Of a stretch of DNA of 64,000 nucleotides, positions 11,901 to 25,100 are shown piece after piece; the stretch's first letter is position 1; each line of letters starts with the position of its first letter. Below the pieces are notes generated by a model. The model worked only from the letters and a program-made list of their open reading frames with translations. It searched no databases and was not told where the DNA came from. The DNA comes from Corella eumyota. Taxonomy: Eukaryota; Chordata; Ascidiacea; Phlebobranchia; Corellidae. The stretch lies in the NCBI GenBank assembly GCA_963082875.1, contig OY720100.1:13602591-13666590 (forward strand). Reading direction: 5' to 3'. The position numbers and the translations under genes are program-made.

Positions 11901-12337
11901 GCATAATTTCGAAGGCCGCCTACTTAATGATGTCAACTTGATTATTCATGCTGGCGATATGTCACATTATCTCGTCAGAATTTAAATTTTACCAAAACCC
12001 GTGGTAAACTGATTGTAATCGCATTAAACGTGTTGTACTATACACAGGAATGTGTTATTGATCTAATCAATACATTTTTAAATAAGTAACGAACAAAACA
12101 AGATAACATTTTTTTAAATCTTGGATTTTTAAAGTTAATTGGGAAGCAACACGATTTTTATTGCTAGATTTTAAATTAAAGCAAAACATGTGCCTGCCGA
12201 ACTGAAAATTCCAACAGTATGCCCATTGCTAATTGCGCTTTTAAGCCAATTCTGACTACAACCAAACTTGCTTTGATTAAAGTAGTTTGTTGCTAGACTT
12301 TATAAAAATGTCATTTTTTTAGTAAAAAGTCTGTTAC
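8943..12337. other. Intergenic region from the duplication breakpoint to receptor B
   Basis: Homology to copy 2 stops at 8942, so this sequence lies at the junction between duplication units. It is AT-rich. The only coding-like signals are a minus-strand candidate tail exon at 10054-10236 and weak open runs near 9,100-9,240. There is one TGACGTCA near 10,035. I see no repeat family, RNA gene or further exon that I can support. Confidence 0.5.
10054..10236 (-). CDS. Candidate last (cytoplasmic tail) exon of receptor B
   Basis: Receptor B's visible exons end in phase 0 with a donor at 12337, so a further exon must follow. Here an acceptor-like TTACAG is followed by an in-phase frame of 60 codons beginning LKPKLNDYVKFKRSS and ending HFYNKRA, then a stop. 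An AATAAA on the minus strand lies about 100 bp beyond (near 9,946). If joined, receptor B would have 430 residues and a basic tail unlike that of receptor C. The evidence is only phase, acceptor and poly(A) signal, and the 2.1-kb intron is long for this gene family. Confidence 0.25.
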   Translation of the reverse strand, partial: KPKLNDYVKFKRSSFAELNILTRIILSTFNDSELKKTSLLLQNIIKKISGDCWHFYNKRA

Positions 12338-14430
12338 CTCTTCAGTTTTAGATTCTTCGGTTTTCTTCTTTCTACAAGAACTCCAATAAAGGAAAACAAG
12401 GCAGCCAATTACGACTACCAATATTACAGGGACGATTAATACTGCAATTGTCATCTCTGAGGTAAGTGTATTTGATTGTTCTTGTGCTAAAAAAAAGCAA
12501 AGTTTGTTGTTCAGTGGTAGTACATGTTAAGTCAAATTAAGCTTTCCGCAAACGCTGATTAAGGAGTATTTATTGTGGTAAACCCCATATCTTTAGGCTA
12601 ATAAGTCAATGGAGAAAGCGGTATGCCTTACTATCGAATATGTACCCCTGTTTGTCTAGCAACTTTCAAAAACAGTTTACCATTGCGTTAGTTCGGCGAA
12701 ATCAGGTATTTTCAACCGCAGAAAAAAATTCGAGTGACATATTTTTGATTCAGCAGAAAACAAACAGAGAAATAAGCTGTTGACTCAGCGGTAATGAGTG
12801 CTTACCTTTAATATTAGTCATGCAGTTGACTTTAGCGTCAGTGTTCGTGATTTGCGTCTTTAATTTAATTACCACGCAAAGGTTATTCCCAGAGCCGACG
12901 TCGTCAAATTGGTTTGGGTCAAGGAATTGTTTTGGCGTGATGTTACGGTGCATGCAGTTTACAGTGAAGTTGTTTTCATCGTGTAAATTGTTGTTGATCC
13001 ACCGATACGAATTGAGTGAGTACACATCACGATTAAAGACGGCGAATGAATTTTTCGATCTTAATCCTTTAATAACTTTATCTGGGAAATGATTAGGCGG
13101 TTAATATTTAGACGCTAAAGCACCTCAATTTTGCCAAGAAAGTATACCAAAACTGGCAAGGCAATTTAAGACTTAACATGGGTGGCTTATAGCTATAAAG
13201 TAAAGTTTTTTACGTTAAAAATAAACAAATAAATATAAAAGCGAAACAATAACAAATACATGCTTAGACCTGTATTAAAGAGTTTACAAACCTCTTGGTT
13301 GTTCAAAAGTGCACACTTGAACGGTGTCCCATATTGGGGAGGAAGGGTTTTCGTAATTTTTACTGCTAGTTGCCATAAAATACCTGTTTATCAATTGGCT
13401 AATGTAGTAGTCTCCTGTTTTTAGATTGTAGGCAAAACACATCCTATCGGCGCAGACAGATATTTCTGAGAAATATGCGGGATTAAGTGGATTATGATCA
13501 TATTACTCAAAAACCAATTTGCTAAATATACATTTGACTGGAAACGTCATCTTACCAACAATGGGACAACTGTTTTAACATCCATTTAAACTTAACTGAC
13601 CCCTATCTAAGAATCGTCCTTTAATTTTTGAAAGGTATTTCGGTAAATGATTTTTTAGAAATTTTGATTTAAGAGAAATGCGCATTTGGTCAAATGGTTT
13701 TTGGTAATTTTAGCGGGTATAAATTCTTAATATTCTTTAAAATAAATTGCTCACGTTATTTGTTAAAGTTTAACATACCCAGTTTTTCCTTTGGACAAAC
13801 GACACTTTTCGTAAAAGACTTGGGAGATTGAAAAGTAGTTCGTGTCCCGTTAATCGTAACACTTAAATACACCTCCATTCCATTCTCACAAGACTCGAAC
13901 CTACATCCCTCTTTTTGCGCAGGGATGCCGCAACATCCAGAGAGTGGGAAAAGTTTTCTTTAATAAAAAATAATTTTTAAGCAAAAAAATGTGAAGAGAA
14001 AACAATTTAAAATGTGTTTAGAATTATTACCTTTCGTTGTTATAATACGCGTACGCTGTTATGGTAATTGGTTTGTCTAATGCCCCGAGATATTTCCACG
14101 ATAACGATAACTCTTTTCTGTTTAAACCTTTTAGGTAGTTGTGAATATACTGGTTTTCTAAAAAGAAAGTAATAACATTTTAGGATTTTTAAATAAAAAC
14201 AAGTTTTGGTGAAAATGTGATTTACCGTTGTGCTCGCTACGCGTTCTTCCAGGACGCAAACAATATTCACAATCTTCGTTAATAGACTTAATTGTTTCGT
14301 TATAATGTTTTGCAATGGTGGGTTGTGGACACGAGACCACTTTCATTACTCGATTACCTTTGCTTAGGGTGGCCAACAGCAGGCTACACAGTATGTAAAT
14401 ATAACATAGGTTTATACAAAGTTTATTCAT
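12338..14430 (-). CDS. Type I membrane receptor of unknown family, diverged paralogue B (tail exon uncertain)
   Basis: Exons 14226-14430 (start 14430), 14031-14157, 13779-13957, 13292-13465, 12806-13081 and 12338-12486 join with the same phases (1, 2, 1, 1, 1, 0) as receptors A and C, giving 370 residues before the tail. The protein keeps the family landmarks: signal peptide, MKVVSCP, a DCEYC motif, SWKY followed by a beta-rich stretch, GCCGIPA, CRFESC, the CxxxxCFAYN region and VNCM before the membrane. By eye roughly a third to two fifths of ectodomain residues match receptor C. Exon 4 is exactly the same length in both (174 bp). One membrane span (about residues 332-355) is followed by CRKKKTEE, without the CRCRKK arrangement of C. 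The tail exons were not found with confidence. Function is unknown. Confidence 0.75.
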
Positions 14431-15956
14431 TTTTTTAGCAATTCTATATTTCTGCCTAAATAATAAAAATAAAAGTTAAATAATAAGGCCCAATTATTAT
14501 CTGGCATCTGTCTATTTCAATAGTTTAGTATTATAATAACCTATATATCACCTGTCTTTGTAAAAACAATAAAATAGGACTAAATTTTAAGAAAAAGGAA
14601 ATCCTATTTAACGGCAGGGACTTTTTGCTGTTGATTTGTTATCAAACTTTAAAACGCAACAAAAAATTTATTTTTTTAAATACGCTATCACATTCTGTTT
14701 TAAATGCAGACTTCTCTAAATTTGGTACTTCACTTAATGTTTAAATAGTTTTTTGTTCGACAAAGACTTGGCTGTTTAGTTTGGTGTGTTTATATAGTTT
14801 GACGACGGTACCTAATTTTTGACGTTTGCACTTTACTTAATACGTAATTCGTTTAACTCTCAAAATAGATCAAATTTAAACGCCCAAAAGTCAATGTCAT
14901 TTTAAACACCCCAAATGTTAGAGCCAGTTTTTCCGCCCTGAATGTCAATATTTTTTGCAAAATTGGATAGATTAACAAAAATGTATTACGTACTCTTAAA
15001 AGTTCATTTATGGCGGTTAGTTTACTATTACTCCAGTGTGCATTGTCTAAATCTAAATCGAACGCAATACATATTTGGACTAAAAGGCCAGAAAAAACAG
15101 TCTAATTACCTTGAAAGGGCGTTACAATTATATGATTTACCTGCTTAACCGCAGTAGTTCCACTTACATTTGTGTGCACTGTTGACTACAACAAGTACAG
15201 CTAATTTTGAGGTTGACTTGTTTTTAACTGTAAATAAGTACTTCAAATGTTAGTCATAAATACTTTCGTTTAGCCAAAAATCTAGCAAGATACTTTTCTT
15301 ATACCATAAGGCTGTTATAACACAAGTGTTTAAGCAAGTACAGTACTGTCGCTTAAATTCTGTTTTCTGTCAAAATGGCATGCGGTTTTGCGTCTTGCCT
15401 TTCATTACTTTACTAATTCCTTTAAAAACCCCTTTACAAGTACGCATGTAATAACAATGCAAAGCCTGGGTTATTTTACAAACGTAAAAAGTGTTTTTTG
15501 CCAGCTTTAATTCAATAAATCGCATTGTTTTTAATTTTTTGACCACAAGTCTAAAACAGACCATTTACGGCGTTTCCTCGATTCTATGTATCGTTATTGT
15601 ATTGACCACAGAAAATTATATTGCCTTAGGAGGAATATTACCACAACCAAATTTTCCAAAGCAGGTGAATAATTAAGTCGTTAATAATTTAATTAGATAG
15701 GTTCTCAGGTTTATTGAATAGGTAAAACGTAAGCCTGTTTGTTAAAGTGGTTTTAAAGAATAGCTTGGCTGTTTACTGTAAATGCTACCACAGAAAGATT
15801 TTAGAAAATTATAATAGTTTGGTTCTAGAATAAATTTTACCACAAACATTTTAAACCGTTATAACTAGGCTTAGTTAACCTTACTACTATATTTTAATTG
15901 CTGATTTGACTTAAAATGCCTAAAACAAACCTATTTATTTCGACAAAATTTACAAC

Positions 15957-16026
15957 CGTTAGTTGGCGTTCTTAGCTTGGCGTCGGATTAAGAGCCGAAA
16001 GGTTTCGCGTTCGATTCGAACTAACG
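15957..16026 (+). other. tRNA-like relic
   Basis: The outer arms CGTTAGTT and AACTAACG are perfectly complementary, like an acceptor stem. The interior has TTAGCTTGG and TTCGATTCG resembling A and B boxes, and a TCGG/CCGA anticodon-like stem. The T stem does not pair properly and the anticodon loop has the wrong size. It is more likely a tRNA pseudogene or SINE head than a working tRNA. Confidence 0.3.
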
Positions 16027-16640
16027 TCACACTATTTGCCCTTGAGCCTGGCGTTTATGGATAGCTTAATCACGTCATAACAGCACACCCCTCCCCAATC
16101 AGGTAGTGTTGTATACTGACCAAAAAGGCCAATCTTACTATTCGTTGTAAACCCACGCGTTTACATTTAGAAAACTGTTTTTTTTTTGTATTTTTATCTT
16201 TATTTATTTTTTTATAGAAAAAATAACCAAATAATAAGTCTGCTTGTATTGCCTCGGATACTATTAAACAACATGATAGTTTAGTCATTTGATTAAGCCA
16301 AACATTTACACGAATTGCAGCATTTAAATGTAAATATATACAAAAAGCATGCACAAAAATGACACATTTTTAAAAAACATTTTTCTAAAATAAGTTCAGA
16401 CTATAGTTATTACATTATAGGCTTTATTATGTAATATATATTTAGCATATTAGTTTTAAAACAACATACATACATATTCATGCAAAGGGCCTGTATCGTG
16501 CAAAAATTTTAATTTTGAAAAGGTGAATATAAAAAATTTTAGAAATTTTTTTTCTTATTTACATGGTGGAGTTAACGAGCGTTTTCAGGCAAAAGTGACA
16601 GAAAATAAAAAATATTAATATTTTACAGCATTTTTTAGTT

Positions 16641-16720
16641 TTATGGCCTTGTATGTTATAGATTACTTGTATGTTATAGATTATGGCCTTGTATGTTATA
16701 GATTACTTGTATGTTATAGA
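16641..16720 (+). repeat. Exact 40-bp tandem duplication
   Basis: Two adjacent identical 40-bp units starting TTATGGCCTTGTATG. Each unit itself contains TTGTATGTTATAGAT-type and CTTGTATGTTATAGA-type halves, so there is a nested half-repeat. Confidence 0.9.
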
Positions 16721-17270
16721 TTAATTTTTGCCAAAAAGTGATTATACATTTTCTACACTTACTTGTGTAGAAAATAGAATTAAAAAATGTATACGTTTAA
16801 CAAATACAGATAATGGTTAACAGTGTATATTTAAGGTTGTTTTCTATTTAACTAAACTGACAGTGGATAGCGGTTTTTAAACGTTTGTTGTGTACAAAAA
16901 TTAGGCAGCTTTATGGGCAATGCTTCAAATCTTAGTAATCATTGGGTGTACTTAACATTTTTTTACATTTTAAAGAACCATGGCCATGGTAATAAGATGT
17001 AAAACCGTAAAAGTAACAAATGTAGAGCTTATTAAGTTTAGTTAAGGTATATATAGAGTTTAAGTAAGGGCTGGTAAAGTAATGAGAATAATGGCGTGGA
17101 CCGTAATAGTAATGAGTAAAATGACAGGTACATACACCCCTTTACCAGTTAGCATAGTAAAAAGTCTATAATCTTTATCGTATCTAATATGCGAGTTCAT
17201 TGTACGTATGCTTATATAAAGTCCGTGCAAAATAGTTGACAAAAAAAAATTGTTTTAACCAAATTTAGGT

Positions 17271-20200
17271 TTATATTGCAATATTTTCTGGTATCTCCGA
17301 GTGCTTTGCAAGTAGGCTTATTTCTTCGTCTGACGACGTCTCGAAAGTTGGACTCTCCAATACCGTCTTACTTATATAGGAGCCCACCATTTGCTTGGGA
17401 GCGGGTTTACCATTTAGCTTACAACATTTATTTGCCTCCTCGCTGCGGTTCCACGAGCGAAATTCGTCCAAGCTTTTAAACACGGGAACATCGTCTGACT
17501 TAGAATGTGCATGGGCATAACCACTGTCTCGGCTTACCACAGATATTTTTCGTTGGATCGGCAAACCGCTGGTCTCGCTTTCACTCTCGGTTATACTTAA
17601 CATGCCGGAGTCGCATGGCACGTTTGCATTTGGCAGTTCAACTTTGTCTTGGTCTATATTGTCGGTCACTAAAAAAATAAACACGATGTTTTAGAGGTCA
17701 GCTTGTGATTTTTATCTTAATTTGAAATCTAATTATATGTTAGTTATTATTTAACATCAAACTTCTTTTTGATAAAACAATTTATGATTTTTTGCCTCAA
17801 GGTTGCTTACCTGGTTGCTCACCTATGTCGGCATCATCAACAGAAACAACTTTCTTTAATTTTTCATAATCTTTGGTGCTAGATTCGACTAAAATACAAT
17901 AAGAACATTACTTTGAATATAATATTAATCTTTTGCTATAGTTTTCCTGTGTATGACAGTGCGGTTACATAGCGGCAAAACAATAAGCATATCGCTGGAA
18001 AAATTCTATAAGATGAATAGAAAATAAGGCTCCAATACTGATTAATGGCAGTTTAGGAAATTGGGTTAAGCAGCATGCGTGAACGTTATTGTGTTATGTA
18101 AAGTGATATATATACAGGGCCACCGCCATTACTGTGATCTTGATTAAGGGTAATTTGAATCTTGACAGGTAAAATGGACGGGGGTTGTTAAACTTTAACG
18201 GGTTAAAAAATAAACTAGATTTTTAAAGTGACTTTAAAGACACGAACTTCTAATGTTTTATAATCGCCAATTTAAAATAAAAAGCCCTATTTGTTGTTAT
18301 AGTAGCCAATTTACGTTCAAAAATACTTTCTTTTTTTCGTTCTGTAATTTTAACTAATTTTAATTTTATGTGACCTTAGTTATTTCAGCTGTCCTTTAAT
18401 TAAAACATAATAGACTCGTTAAAGCAACCAACGTTAAGTACTTATTAAAAAAAAATAAACTTGCAACAGCGGAGGCTTATTAATAACCTATTTCACTTTA
18501 GTAGCCTAATAGTTTTGCAAATACAAATTCGAAAAATTCAAAATATAGAAATCATATATTAAAAAATCTAAATACCTTTTTTTGTGGGAATAGGTCGTAT
18601 CATGACGTCACAATGTTCAACTTCTGGTTTAGTTGCTTTTTTAAAACGACCGTCGGAATGCAAAACCTTTTCCTTGAATTCAGAAAAACAAATTAAGGTA
18701 TTTTTTAATTTGATGCTTAAAAAGAGTGGTAAGGGTAAAATTAGAAATGTTTCTGCAGAATTGTGTTGTAATAAACTGGTTGCGGCATGCAGCCTAAGTT
18801 TAACAGATTTGTTTACAACATTGTGTTATTATCTATTTAGATTAAGTTTAAGCGCCAGGTTTATAACTGCTTAAACCCCGTTTTGCAAGAGTAAAAAGGT
18901 TTAAAAACATATTACCAAAAACGCAATGTACCGAATAAACATTTTGTTAATAACAAATGCCTGAAAACGCCATTTTATCTACAATAAGACTGAGTAATCT
19001 TTAAAAAAATTGCAATCTGAATTTCCGTGCCAAGCCTACTGGTTACTGCACGCTTTATAACTATTTATTTATCAGTTAACTGTAGCGTAAATACTTACTG
19101 CTTCATCATTAACAAGATGTGTATGCTGGAAAAATCGTTTGATTTTTTTTCGACACCTGCAGGCCCCAATCGCAAGTAAAGACAAGATAAAAATGCCAAC
19201 GATAGTAGATACTATAACAATCATAATCCAGCTCGTGTTTTGCACACGGACGGGTGGTTTTAGCACAATGTTTGTTTCTAAACAAGAAAGAGTCCGTTAC
19301 ACAACATAAAAATTGCTTATTTGCAACAATGTCGCCAGCATTGTAATGTGCCAGGTGTACTTGAATTTTATGCCTCGTTTAAGGCTGATCTCTGTATTTT
19401 CAATATAACTTTCCGATATAATACAACACTAATTCAAGCGTAAACATAATGTCACGAATCCTTAACTACATTATGTTTCTTGAATTACATATACCCTTTA
19501 ACTTAGTGGGCTTTAATATATAAAGTATCGCTCAGTTTACTTACTGTTATGAGGCATACAGTTAATCTTCTGACGCGTTATTTCGGTATTTTCAATCTTA
19601 AGTACCAAGCAGGTGAAGTTACTAGTGTCCGAAGTCGGTCGCGATATATCAATGAAGGTCAGCGGTGTGTAATTTTGTTTTATGCAGTTGTGCTCTGTAG
19701 GTTGATTGTATTTGTAAACCACGTCGTCGTCCCATGTGTAATCAGACAAAAGGTAAACGTCGCGACCGAACACCTTGGACGAGCTGCTCATTAAAGTTCC
19801 ATTTTCCATAACCTGGGCTAAAAATGGCAAAAAAGAAAATGTATACAAATTAGTTAAAAGCAAGTGGGTGGAACTCATAAAAAGACCGCTATCATGTAAG
19901 TAGACCCACTTTAGTTGTTTTCATGCTAAACAATACACAAGGCCAATCAATAAATGTCTGCATGATGTGTTGATTGTGTATCTTACCTTTTGGAAGATCA
20001 AAAGTGCATGAATAGGTGTTAAACCAGCTCGTTGAATATGTTTCTAAATATTCATTTCTGCTAGTCGATTCAAAATGGCTGTTAATCGAACGTACTAATT
20101 CGTAGGTACCGGTATTGACATTGTATTCAAAACAGGTTTTATTTTGACAAAATTCCTCTTCTAAAAAATATAAAATAAATTGGTAGATCCAAAAAACAGT

Positions 20201-22145
20201 TATTTTTGTATAAAAGTACCACGGAGCTTATTCAAGGATTTTTACAGGCAATGTGCCTCAAAATTGTTTATTTTAAAAGCAGCAGGGAAAAATAAATCTA
20301 GGCCTGCACGATGTTACGAATGCGTCACAATATTTTTAGTGCCGCTCAAAAAGCGCTTTTACAAGTGAACCGTAACAAACTTCATAGACAGTCAGTTATG
20401 TTGTTGCTAATTTTAATATAGCAACAAACCCATCTGGTCCAAGTTTAGGTTTTGCTTTATGGTTTTGTGAGGTAGCAGGAAATGAAGCGGTGTGTTTTTA
20501 AATAACAGTTAATCATGTTATTAAAATCCAAGGTAGTAGATGTACAATATCACATGTGGAAAATGCTGCTTTTTAGTAAAATCTTCCATTCCTTTTTGCC
20601 TCAACATTTCTATAATAAAACCTGAAAAACTACTTAAATTTTAGCAAACCTGTTTTTAGACATTTGTCGATTTGATTGTTTGAATTATCCACCACAGTTC
20701 TTGTTCCGTTAAAAGTAACACCAAAATATACTTTCATTCCGGCATCACATTGTTCAAATCTGCATCTTTCTTCCTTTGCAGGGACACCACAGCATCCGTG
20801 AAGAGGAAATAATTCTCTAGGTGAATTAATAAGGCGGTAAATTGAATGACAGACTTGAAATTTTTTTATTTTACTATACGGTTATTTAATTTATTCCTTA
20901 AAGTCCTATATCGGAGATATTTTTATACTCAAAAATTAAGCAAAGTTGTGACATTGAACACAAAAACGGTTTCAACTTTGAATAATTTTACTTACTTTTT
21001 AAGTTACACAAATTTAAAAAAAAATCAATTTATTAAAAGAAAAGCCCTGTTTGTGATTACGTAGAAAGTAATAGCTTGTATTACGCTACGTAGTACTTTC
21101 TACGTCACACGAAAAAATATGGTACCCTGGTTATTAATGTTTATCATTTTTCAGTTTTTTTTTAATTAAACTGTAAGTACCAAAGACACTTTTTAAAGGT
21201 TTAAAGCCATTTTATGATTTAGTGTCAACCATACTAACGTGCTATACATCACCTACAAAATTGCAAAACTTTTCAATATAGCTCTTAACATGTCAAGTTT
21301 AATACATATAAATACATAACTTACATATAGCTATAAGCCAAATCAATCAGGTTAATAAAATGCTTTAAAAGAAGCATTTTTTTATTGTTTTACCTTTCGC
21401 TATTGAAGAAGGCGTACACAGTTACGGTAACGTCCTCGCTAAAATTACTTGGCCCGTTATACTTCCAGCTGAACTTATAACCGTCTCTCTTTATGTCAGT
21501 CAAGTTCGTAAATGGAACGGGACGTACTACAAAACAAGTGATTTCCTTGTAAAATTTCGAAGGAATAAACAGCAATTGTTATTTTTTTGACAACTAAACT
21601 GACATTTTTGAAATGTTGTAAAATTTTTGATTTTTTTTGGTGGTGACGGATATTACATATTATTTGCTCTTTACGGTCAAGGGTTCGATTCCCACTTCAC
21701 TTCTATATCGAAGCGACAAAGTAAATCGGCTTCTTAATTGTAAACCAATTGGATCAATCGATCATATCAAAACTTGTTAAACAAAAATGACACTAGGCCT
21801 AATGAACAGCACATATTACGTAAATTAAACTTGGAGTTTGAATTAAGTTTAGTTAATAAATAATTTGGTCTTCACAATACGTTAGCAAAATTCGAAGAAT
21901 CAAATTATCTTATTTGTTTTTTGCCCTTAATATTGTTTATAAATAAAAAGTAACTTACTTGGTGATGATCTTTTTAAACAAAATTTACAATCTTCGCCAA
22001 TAGACTTTGTAAGATCGTCGTGATTTTCTGGGATAATGGGCGGTGAACACTGAACCACTTTCATATATCCATTTACTCGACACAAACCCATAGTCACGGC
22101 GAAAAATACAAGATAAGCGACTCTAGTAACTGTAAATATCTTCAT
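17271..22145 (-). CDS. Type I membrane receptor of unknown family, copy C (complete, nine exons)
   Basis: Exons 21959-22145, 21394-21526, 20650-20816, 19987-20160, 19545-19817, 19099-19277, 18576-18672, 17811-17888 and 17271-17668 all have GT-AG borders and matching phases, giving 561 residues. Signal peptide about 1-25. The cysteine-rich, glycosylated ectodomain (to about 327) has a DCKFC motif, a SWKYNG...VTVTVYAFF beta-rich stretch, GCCGVPA and paired cysteines. Membrane span about 328-350, then CRCRKK. The tail of about 210 residues carries YEKL (411-414, YxxPhi type), DSGMLS (449-454, matching the DSGxxS phosphodegron) and DEEISLL (543-549, acidic dileucine). Together these suggest a regulated, endocytosed surface receptor; ligand and pathway are unknown. 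FN3-like or other beta-sandwich folds are possible but not shown. No known tunicate recognition gene (sushi, fibrinogen, polycystin type) matches by eye. Confidence 0.85.
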
Positions 22146-25100
22146 TTTCTAATACAAAAACAGGGATAAGTTACAGCCTTATTTTATTTTGTTGTGTTAG
22201 TACATTTACTTTTCTATGTGGTAATATTGTTACATTAACCGATGAATATACTTCGCTTGGTTCATACGTAAATTCATTGAACTGTAACTTTTTCTGATGT
22301 TTTAATTAGGGGCAGACATAACTAAATGACTCATTTTTTAAAAATAAAACGTTGTCGTATTTTATTTTTTTATCCACAAAGATGGCGCTTATTTTTATTT
22401 TGTTTTTATTCTCCCTAATCTAACTAACCTACCTTGGCGTATTCAATTTCAGAGGATACCTTTCTGTTGTCCGTCTTGACGCTGTAGATCAAGTTTCAAT
22501 GTCACTATTGTTCGAATTTTAGCGCTAATGGCACAGTACCTTATAGAAAAAAAGGAACATCAATTGACATATTTTTGTTAGATATTAGGAAGCTTTTAAC
22601 AACAGTCGTTAAGTAAAAAAGGCTCTGTATAAAATTAATGTCAATAACTTAAATTGTTTGTCTTCCCTAGCTTTCAAAAAAAACTGTACAATTTCATTAT
22701 TTTTATCTTTTTTGTTTTAACAGCTACCACAATAAACTTTTATGTTCTTAATTTGCCGTTGAACTGACTTGAATACCCAGTGACTAAACATTCCTTATTA
22801 GACGCTCGAGTTAAGGTAAAGAGGCCACCCTACGCAAAGCTGATCGTGCGTGTAAAAGTGACGACCGCTAAAAATCTGAACTAACTTCGGCCTTGCTACT
22901 AACAGCTTATTATCGGCGAAAGAGTATTGCTCGTTGCAGGTATTTTTGCCGTTCGTCGCCGATATTTTGAATTTGTTTTTATGTAGTAGTTTAAAGTTTT
23001 CAATTAATTTAATTAACATTTGGAATTTAAATAAATAATTTAAGTCTTTTCACTTTCTAATTCGATTTGTGGATTAAAACTAAATCGAGTAAGCTAAGTA
23101 TTGATCTCAAAAATTGTCGAATGAAAAATGAATTTTTGAATTATTAATATTATAACTATTTTCAATAAAATTTGCAACTGCGCCCAGAAAAGGTTTTAGA
23201 CCATTTAATATTATTAGGTGGCAATTTCAAAACCAAAATCACCCTTTTTAGCTGCAGCCGAGAATTTGGCAATTGTTACATTTTGATTTATTATTGGCGT
23301 CGTAGCTTCAACAGCCAGTTACTTTCAATACCACAATACCGGCTCAAATTACTGGTGTTAATTTAAAATATATACTCGAAATGCATTATAACCGTTTCGC
23401 TTTTAGCACATACAATACACATACTTATTTTGAATAACTGGGCGCTAAACTGAGCTAGGTGAATCACAAGACTACAATCGACTATCAGAGCGGTTAAGCA
23501 TGTCTTCCACCTATTCAAAATATTACGTTAAAAATCGGGTCGAGCCACACGCAATCAGTTTTTTTTTTCTTATTGTGTCGTTGGTCTATTAAAATAATTT
23601 AATATTAAAAAAAAATTTTATGATCTATTTTTCCTATTTTGCTGCGTTGACATATATTCTAAAAATTCTTAATGCAAAATACCAATTAAAGTTCAGTTAT
23701 TTTGGCGGAATTTTTTTAGTTATTTTGTTGAAATAGGTAAGAATATTTAACCCATATTATAAATAGGCATGATTAAAATATTTTTCCTGTTATTGTAATA
23801 GTTTAGCTTTTAGTTGTTTGTGGCTTTGCTATGGCGTCAGCATTATTTTGGGCGTTCGAATTGGAAATATTTTTGGCTCATTGTTTTTTTTATACCTCTC
23901 TTGACTAGATTTATTAATTATTTAAGTTGTTACTACAAAAACAAAGGTTTATTTACTACATAACTGTTTTAAAATCTAATTTTACAAAAAATATAACAAT
24001 TTTTTACCATATTTATTTGACATAATTTAAAAAAAATAAAAGATTGTAAATGTAACTATATCTAAATATCCGATAAAGAAATAATATTTTTTTTTCAGAA
24101 TTTGGGTGTTTCAATTTAAATAAAATATTTATGCTATAACAATTAAAATATCACCTTATTTGCAAAAAAGGGAAATATTTATTCTATTTTTAAAAAGGTT
24201 TTCAGTAACTTGGATTGAAATAGACGAGTAAGTTTTATTACCTTCATCAAATGTTTTTCTATCGCCTTGATTCTGAATTTTAAGTGAAAAAAATTGACAT
24301 TTGACATCGATCGAATAAATTATGATCAATATTTACATTAAACTAAACAAAGGCCACGAATAAATTAAATAAAAACAAAATTTTTTAACCGCCTGCCAAC
24401 GTCGTTTCAATTTTACCTGTCAGTCTTGAATGCCCTTATGACGTCATAGGAGGTTAGCAAATTCGCGCGATCTTGACTGGGAGAAGTGACTCACTGTAGG
24501 AATTTAAAACCGCGCTGCGCAATTGAAATTTTACGGGTTTCGACCAAAAAATAAATTTAACATTTAAGTCATTTTAAAACAATGGTGTTTTCTACTCTTA
24601 ACGTTTTTGCCTCTATGTAATGACGCATTTGGCAAGACTGGTAAAAATTTGACCTGGTTATGTATTAGTAAACATCTAAAAAACATGTAGGCGTGTTTCG
24701 TCATTCCAACATTGCATTTTTTTAATATATTGTAATGAAATTTTTTTCATAAAACGGTTAACATAGCTGGAATGTCGTCTTATGTTACATGATCTTTTGT
24801 TTTGTCTATTAGTTGCTGGAAAAAAATGGTAGTTTATTTTTAGGCCATATTTTTGAGTGAAGTTTTTTTTGTTTATTAAAGTTGACCAATTTAAATTAAA
24901 ATTTATGTTGTGTTCGGCGAGACTGCCATTTTATTGGGACGCGTCACGTGAAAAAAATTAAACAACTAAAAAAAAAACATTTAAAATCTTTTTTCATCGC
25001 TAAACAATGTGAATTTTTTTTAAATGAGGAATAAAAGTAACTAAAATATTTTAATTGAATATTTTATTTGCTTAAAATTTATTTTGTAATTTAAATTTAA

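Larger units (their letters stand above)
14431..17270. other. Intergenic region between receptors B and C
   Basis: AT-rich, with no supported gene. It contains a tRNA-like relic (15957-16026), an exact 40-bp tandem duplication (16641-16720) and scattered homopolymer runs. It should hold the promoter of receptor B and the 3' end of receptor C. Confidence 0.5.
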
